Virus record (IMG/VR): IMGVR_UViG_3300027963_000242
Location: 1 to 29,403 of that record
From: a virus
Length of the DNA stretch: 29,403 nucleotides
Strand: one strand, 5' to 3'
This document shows positions 25,401 to 29,403 of the stretch, one piece after another; positions within the stretch are counted from its first letter, which is position 1, and every line of letters starts with the position of its first letter. The position numbers and the translations under genes were made by a program. Under the pieces are notes generated by a model. The model saw only the letters and a list, made by a program, of their open reading frames with translations. It made no database searches and was not told the DNA's origin.

Positions 25401-27519
25401 CTTTTTGAACCCCTTGTAGTTGTTTTTCTATTATTGTGTTCATCGCGGAAGGGTGGTCAACAATAATTGTAAAACCTATTGTTCCTGATCTTGATGAATT
25501 TTTATAAGTATATATTGGTTCAGGTCTTCCTAAAAATTCGGTTGGGGTAAAACTAACAGATGGACTATCAGTATAAGTTAAATTATAAGGTGGAAACCAC
25601 ATAATTCTACCACCGTTTGGTCCTTTTTCACAAACAGGTAATTCATCATAAGTGAATCCTGGTCTGTCAGATGTTCTCCATGCCAAATTTTCAATCGACA
25701 ACATATATTTTTTCACTCGACCATCAACAATATTTGTGGATCCAGGATTTCTAATTGGAGCGATATTCAAATTATATGTATTATCAAATACTGAATATTC
25801 CATTCTTCTACCTGAAGTTGTAATCCCGTCTGTTTTTTGAAGATCATTATATGTATAATACGGTGTATCTTTTTGGAATACTCTACAATATTCAATTCCG
25901 GCTTCTGATCCGTCTGTTTGGTTTACATATGATAATACCCTTGAACCTTTTGTTAATTCTTTATAACCATCATTAAAAACTTTGGAAACTTGATTAATAG
26001 CGTTTCCAACATGCTTTAAACGTGCTTGACCTTGAACTAAATCTCCGGAATTTACTAATTGTTGTGTTTGATCTAAAATTGATCCCGGTTTAAAATCAAT
26101 ATCGGTTGATTGATATTGTAGGTAGTCAGCAGATATTTGATTAAAGTCGTCATCTAAAGAACCTGATCCACCACCAGGTGTTGCTTTAAATCCGGCATTA
26201 GGTTTGTATTTTGGTGATGTCCATACAAGTTGTCCTGATGTTCCTCCACCATCTGAATAAGATTTTCCCGCTAAACCAAATTTTATTTGTTCAATATTAC
26301 CTTCATACAACACACCCAACTCTTGTGGGCCATAAACTATGGTTGCTTGTTGTTCTCCAAAATCATTAACAGGAACCTGATTTGGTGGAGAATCAATTAA
26401 ACTTGGTTCAGCATTAGGACTACCAACATAGTAAGTTCCTGATGCTGGCGAATCTTGATCAACGATTGCGTTTGCAATTGCAGACAATCCTTGAACTAAA
26501 CCTATATTATATGATGGTCTATATTGGTTGTAATTTAAAGTTGCAAATAATACAGATCTCGTTCCATTACCTGTGTTTGCAACAAATATTTCGGATGGGT
26601 TTCTAGTTTTATTTAAAATTGGTGATAATAAACCACCTGTTAAATTATTAATTGTATTAACCGCATTACTAGTTTGTTGTGGATTTGTATATGGTGTATT
26701 TTCATCAAAGTAATCGCCAGGAATAAAAGACACAGGAAAATAAGTTCCTGTTAATCTATTTGCTAACGCTACAGCGGCTAAAGCCGGATTTTCAGGAACA
26801 GTAATTCTCCAATCTCTAATAAAGAAAGGTTGTTGACCTGTTGCTAAAAGAGATGCCGAAAAAGGATCTGTGATTGTATCTAAATTAATCGATCCAACAG
26901 TTGCCTGATTTATTTCTTGAGCAATCCTTTCGTTGAAGGCAAATTTTAATTGTGTCGCACCAATTTGAGCTAAATAACTATCTTGTGATAATAAACCATT
27001 TGATCCATTTGGGTCGTCTTGGAATACAATATTAAATGTTGGGTATGATGAAAAATTAAAATACCCTGGATCCCAATACGGTTGATATATTCCTTGAACT
27101 GATGATAAATCAGTTATAATTACTAAATCTTTAAACCCACCTGCAGGTCCCCATTTATTTGTTACATAAGCAGACTCAATATAAAATTCATTAACAACAT
27201 CTAAAATTGTTCCACTATTAGGATAATACGGTCCTTGATTTGGGTTTAATACAGGTGTCACATTCACACCTATTGGACCTGTAAATCCACCTTCAGGCCC
27301 ATATTCGTTTAAAGGATATAAATCATTTGCAAATAGATTTGTGGAAACAAAATTATTCGGTGAGTCAACAACATTATAAACACTTAAATTAGTTTCATAA
27401 TTTACTGGGTTCTCAGGTGAAGTATATGCACCGGGAACGTTGTATGGTGGTAAATTTCTTACCAACAACTGTTTTCTAAATAATTCCGAATTACCAAACG
27501 ATAAAAAACTTTCAGACAT
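22441..27519 (-). CDS. Large baseplate protein with tube-adaptor-like and OmpA-like domains
   Basis: 1692 residues. The N-terminal 450 residues are rich in Asn, Pro, Gly and Tyr and beta-like. At about 648-693 a segment (PSVSFTPTEFLGRPEPIYTY, then SGTIGFTIIVDHP) resembles the LysM-associated tube or baseplate adaptor proteins of contractile tails. At about 870-960 is an OmpA C-terminal-like domain: ITMEMIGSASAP, then YNKKLSERRNDSVRKWFL; the Arg pair is present but the usual Asp after Gly-His/Tyr-Thr is missing. A second adaptor-like segment lies at about 1193-1231 (VVPTTITLSNKTPIFDINP and PMMVDVSIGFNIIGG). The rest is charged and coiled (about 1290-1500). It follows the tape-measure-like gene and precedes the LysM gene by 1 nt. 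Role inferred: baseplate body around the tube base. Confidence 0.8.
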   Translation of the reverse strand: MSESFLSFGNSELFRKQLLVRNLPPYNVPGAYTSPENPVNYETNLSVYNVVDSPNNFVSTNLFANDLYPLNEYGPEGGFTGPIGVNVTPVLNPNQGPYYPNSGTILDVVNEFYIESAYVTNKWGPAGGFKDLVIITDLSSVQGIYQPYWDPGYFNFSSYPTFNIVFQDDPNGSNGLLSQDSYLAQIGATQLKFAFNERIAQEINQATVGSINLDTITDPFSASLLATGQQPFFIRDWRITVPENPALAAVALANRLTGTYFPVSFIPGDYFDENTPYTNPQQTSNAVNTINNLTGGLLSPILNKTRNPSEIFVANTGNGTRSVLFATLNYNQYRPSYNIGLVQGLSAIANAIVDQDSPASGTYYVGSPNAEPSLIDSPPNQVPVNDFGEQQATIVYGPQELGVLYEGNIEQIKFGLAGKSYSDGGGTSGQLVWTSPKYKPNAGFKATPGGGSGSLDDDFNQISADYLQYQSTDIDFKPGSILDQTQQLVNSGDLVQGQARLKHVGNAINQVSKVFNDGYKELTKGSRVLSYVNQTDGSEAGIEYCRVFQKDTPYYTYNDLQKTDGITTSGRRMEYSVFDNTYNLNIAPIRNPGSTNIVDGRVKKYMLSIENLAWRTSDRPGFTYDELPVCEKGPNGGRIMWFPPYNLTYTDSPSVSFTPTEFLGRPEPIYTYKNSSRSGTIGFTIIVDHPSAMNTIIEKQLQGVQKERIQSVVDSFYAGCVKYDLYELAAKFNTIPTKDLYTYQEILNNPRLTEEEQLQVLESIPADQTVTTQGQTPAADQLPNSTAAGTQTAENPPPDFNWSQYEGLGFYFENDVPGGPNGTKPGENKEGGTSASNFDVYYNQYIGLKTVYNQKAPKYVNSDGKIFESTGIPNFFTQVVEGNFNTVQTELIKQIDDVLVKNNGSITMEMIGSASAPQEESYNKKLSERRNDSVRKWFLNVTLSNGKKISEYGEKFKMILSPQGEVTVIPQTKAIASGTPETNDISVSNAQGGDVLSSSINCNVDSFAVTQNGTKIPDQTFPNEAQWYSIPAMACRRVAIQKITAVIPPPEPKIENTTTTTTNNPQNPLTAITQSIKPEPKITVEQKLKEGISKKILRNLFSECDYFEVIKQTDPMMYDGIKEQIKYFSPAFHSMTPEGLNSRLTFLNQCSRPGQTIPVIGPDGRPKYNDALNTSFGAPPILVIRVGDFYHCKVVPTTITLSNKTPIFDINPEGIGLQPMMVDVSIGFNIIGGMGLKGPVDEIQTALSFNYYANTEIYDERATATDIESTEKNDKYVIEQINGGVPPVSQQQQAQINSVQPKKGGSTVGQILSDTEIDYTGIYDSLQSKTQEYFKTYFEALQKLNDNYSYGAVQLGIKDRSYVKGKISEYTNEKKDLELFGKSNAYQELVETLKGRINKDITEEKDPIYDGLPGDVKSSITGKQKREFQERLQTLVNNQQTKMLDTINNNMSNIVKIEDELNYIFRQLDVVASKLDGELLQSNEPKLYDLSGDSFFNITTNSGSIYSVYTESLKNIIDSYNSLLLEFNITKDFYNKSESVISDQNNCSFQIIDGGNDYWVKCPYNRFGIYMTPEFLNPDSFTKLQNFLTEGPEIKTNPIVVEGIKKSCETFKVECVNFQDLTKQNYFDKVVGDQRYVSATTWKLPDNTIKKCNYTTNVTQDVQTKTKRIKDLYSNINLNSDKDTFNGKVTLN

Positions 27520-27531
27520 AGTTTTTTTATT

Positions 27532-27539
27532 ATAAATAG
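27532..27539 (-). promoter_or_regulatory. Late-type motif CTATTTAT upstream of the 1692-residue gene
   Basis: The minus strand reads TTATCTATTTATAATAAA, 12 nt before the ATG at 27519. It matches eight of the eleven bases of AAACTATTTAT exactly and contiguously (CTATTTAT). It lies in the 53-nt gap after the tape-measure-like gene. Confidence 0.4.
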
Positions 27540-27572
27540 ATAATAGTATATTTTTTTAGAAATTGTAATTTA

Positions 27573-29333
27573 CTAAGGTTTCTTTGGTCCTACCTCGGCT
27601 GAAGGTAAATTGGCACCACCAAAAATATCTTTGAATGTATTTAACCAAGTGGGGTCATTTAATTTTTGATTCCATATAGTGTCCCAATTAGCCTCTGTTA
27701 AGTTTTGTGTATTTTCATTTCCTTCAACTTTAAATGTGCTATTAATACTCATATCCACTTTTGATTTAGTTTCTTTCGGTGTTTCATATGCCTTTTTGAA
27801 ATTTTCTCCAATATTTTTTATAGTTTCTTCAAAATATTTTTGTTGATTGGCCATAACTTTTTCTTCTAAAGCAACCAAGTTTGCACCAAATTCTTCTTTA
27901 GCCCTGACTTGTGCCTTATCATCACCTTTTAAACCTGAAACCACATAATCTTCCATTTTTTGTGTCAAGGAACTTACGTCTTCTCTAACCCCTTCAGTTT
28001 TTGTTCTAGACGCATAATCCCTCGAAATGGTTGTTTGAACTCCCATCATGGATTCATATAATCTTTCCATAGGTGCTGATGTGGCTCTTCCGAGTGCTGA
28101 TGCGGTTCTAACACCATTAATTCCAGCATTAATACCTTTCAACTGATCTAATTGTTCTACCGCCAACTGTTCAACACTTTTTCCTTGTTCTTCTTGTGAC
28201 GTTTTAAGTTTTTCTATATCTTCAGGTGTTAATTGGTCTACTTGTTTTAAAACAACTTCACCCGTTTTTTGATCTTTTATATTAATTGTTGCAACACCAT
28301 CTTTAATTTGTGCCATTGATGCGATTAACTCTTTTGTTTCTTTACTATCTGAAGCAAAATCAGGTAATTTAAGTTGGGATAATTTTCTATCAAAGTCTGA
28401 AGCCTTGATTGCCATTGCAGCAAACTCATCTTTATCATATCCAAGTTCGGTGGCAATTTCTCTTAACCTTCTTTTTGCACCCGGCATAATTTCCATTTTA
28501 CCAGTCTCTTCATTGAATTTGGTAAATTGTTTTGATAATTCAACCATTTGGTTTTGAAGTTCTTCAGGATCATTTTGAGCCAAATCCATAGCTCTCAACG
28601 GATCTAATAATTGACTTGATGTTACACCAAGTCTTTGGAGAGCTGATGACATTTCGATAGCCCTTTCAGGTGATAAAAGACTTTCCGCTAAATTCATTGT
28701 TGTTTGCATAGATGCACCCAATCTTTCAGATTGTATTGCCATTTTTGTAATACCTTCAACTCCGTTACTAAAGTTAAATAAATTTAATTGTTTTAAATTT
28801 GATGACACTGCAGTTGCAACCGCAGAAACGGCAACCCCTGCCTTTTTAGCATCATTAACAACTTCTTTCATTTCTTTGCCTACGTCATAGATAGAAACAC
28901 CAACATTTCTAAAATTTGTAGCCAATTCACCTACACCAACAGTTGTTAGTTTACTAACCGCTGCTAACTCTACCATAGTGGATTTACCTATTGTTCCAGT
29001 ACTCTTGAGCCCTTTCATAAGTTCTTCGGTATTCTTAGCTGCATCCTCTAACGGTAAACCCATTTTTACCAATTCAGGACCAACATCGGCAACAATTTGT
29101 TTAAATTCGGACATCCTTTCCTTACTTAAACCAAAAGCATTTTGAATTGATGTTGCCTGTTCGTCTAAAAATTTAAAGGGTTCAGAATCGTTGAAATTGA
29201 ATGCTTGTGCCGCCGCTTTACCTACTTCTTTAATAACATCCATAGCCTTAAGTGGATTTATACTCCACTCAGTAACCACATCTTTCGGTAAATAATTACC
29301 TATGTCGTTTTGGGTATTTCCAGTATCTGCCAT
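27573..29333 (-). CDS. Tail tape-measure-like protein
   Basis: 586 residues, almost the length of T4 gp29 (590). It is mainly helical with long Ala/Ser/Glu/Lys-rich stretches and repeated short tape-measure patterns: helices around VELAAVSKLTTVGVGELATN (about 120-145), VSAVATAVSSNLKQL (about 175-190) and SALQRLGVTSSQLLDPLRAM (about 235-255), where phage tape measures typically say that a unit is chosen from a sample set. No membrane helix or lytic domain is evident. It is the first complete gene of the tail block and is followed by the baseplate gene. If tail length scales as in other phages, the tail should be of T4 size. It could instead be another internal tail protein; the fold class is the secure part. 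Confidence 0.75.
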   Translation of the reverse strand: MADTGNTQNDIGNYLPKDVVTEWSINPLKAMDVIKEVGKAAAQAFNFNDSEPFKFLDEQATSIQNAFGLSKERMSEFKQIVADVGPELVKMGLPLEDAAKNTEELMKGLKSTGTIGKSTMVELAAVSKLTTVGVGELATNFRNVGVSIYDVGKEMKEVVNDAKKAGVAVSAVATAVSSNLKQLNLFNFSNGVEGITKMAIQSERLGASMQTTMNLAESLLSPERAIEMSSALQRLGVTSSQLLDPLRAMDLAQNDPEELQNQMVELSKQFTKFNEETGKMEIMPGAKRRLREIATELGYDKDEFAAMAIKASDFDRKLSQLKLPDFASDSKETKELIASMAQIKDGVATINIKDQKTGEVVLKQVDQLTPEDIEKLKTSQEEQGKSVEQLAVEQLDQLKGINAGINGVRTASALGRATSAPMERLYESMMGVQTTISRDYASRTKTEGVREDVSSLTQKMEDYVVSGLKGDDKAQVRAKEEFGANLVALEEKVMANQQKYFEETIKNIGENFKKAYETPKETKSKVDMSINSTFKVEGNENTQNLTEANWDTIWNQKLNDPTWLNTFKDIFGGANLPSAEVGPKKP

Positions 29334-29350
29334 ATATTTTCTTATTAACG

Positions 29351-29372
29351 ATAAATAGTTTTATAACTATTT
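29351..29372 (-). promoter_or_regulatory. Late-type motif AAACTATTTAT within a palindrome, upstream of the tape-measure-like gene
   Basis: Exact 11-mer on the minus strand at 29361-29351, 17 nt before the ATG at 29333. The motif forms one arm of an inverted repeat (AAATAGTT / AACTATTT, 4-nt spacer, 29353-29372). The upstream gene lies outside the window. Confidence 0.45.
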
Positions 29373-29403
29373 TTCTTGTTTTTCTTCAATATATTTGTTT
29401 ATA

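Noticed and set aside
1-29403. tRNA genes, CRISPR arrays, insertion sequences or attachment sites
   Set aside because: No cloverleaf, regularly spaced repeats, transposase or integrase was recognised while reading both strands.

Overview
This window reads as part of the genome of a large, AT-rich, T4-like tailed phage (contractile tail). The evidence is the set of families: a gp25-like baseplate wedge protein, a gp6/baseplate_J-like wedge protein, a gp53-like LysM protein, a tape-measure-like protein close to T4 gp29 in length, a UvsX recombinase, a gp41/DnaB-like helicase, an RNase H/FEN-type 5' nuclease, a gp32-like ssDNA-binding protein, and class I ribonucleotide reductase. Every gene I accept is on the minus strand, so the window is transcribed from its right end to its left end. 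Most starts lack a clear Shine-Dalgarno sequence. That fits a Bacteroidota host, but the one textbook promoter (TTGACT-17 nt-TATAAT, upstream of the ssDNA-binding protein) is of the general sigma70 type, so the host stays open.

Layout in transcription order. (1) 29333-15053, tail and baseplate block: tape-measure-like protein, a 1692-residue baseplate protein with an OmpA-like domain, a small LysM protein, and a 2357-residue hub-like protein with a Ser/Thr/Gly-rich insertion and a possible lytic C-terminal domain. (2) 15031-14122, two small genes: a 74-residue unknown and a Pro/Ala-rich acidic coiled-coil protein. (3) 14072-5494, replication and nucleotide block: sigma70 promoter, ssDNA-binding protein, terminator, 73-residue unknown, UvsX, 5' nuclease, 149-residue unknown, replicative helicase, NrdB, NrdA, terminator. 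(4) 5464-1, second structural block: flavodoxin-like protein, a small overlapping gene, gp25-like, gp6-like, and a partial large protein (open at the left edge) with a carboxypeptidase-regulatory-like domain and a cluster of hydrophobic helices.

The replication operon is thus inserted between two baseplate modules. A short motif (AAACTATTTAT or a close variant) lies 4-22 nt upstream of seven genes, most of them structural. I propose it as the late promoter or another late control element of this phage. The most interesting biology I see: a flavodoxin-fold enzyme that appears to belong to the late block and carries an N-terminal extension resembling a prohead-targeting leader; baseplate proteins that together carry peptidoglycan-binding-like, lytic-like and membrane-helix parts; and a gp32-like protein whose last residues mimic the tip of bacterial SSB.

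No tRNA, rRNA, CRISPR array, insertion sequence, intron or intein was recognised. There is no stretch over 300 bases without a gene once the partial gene at the left edge is counted.
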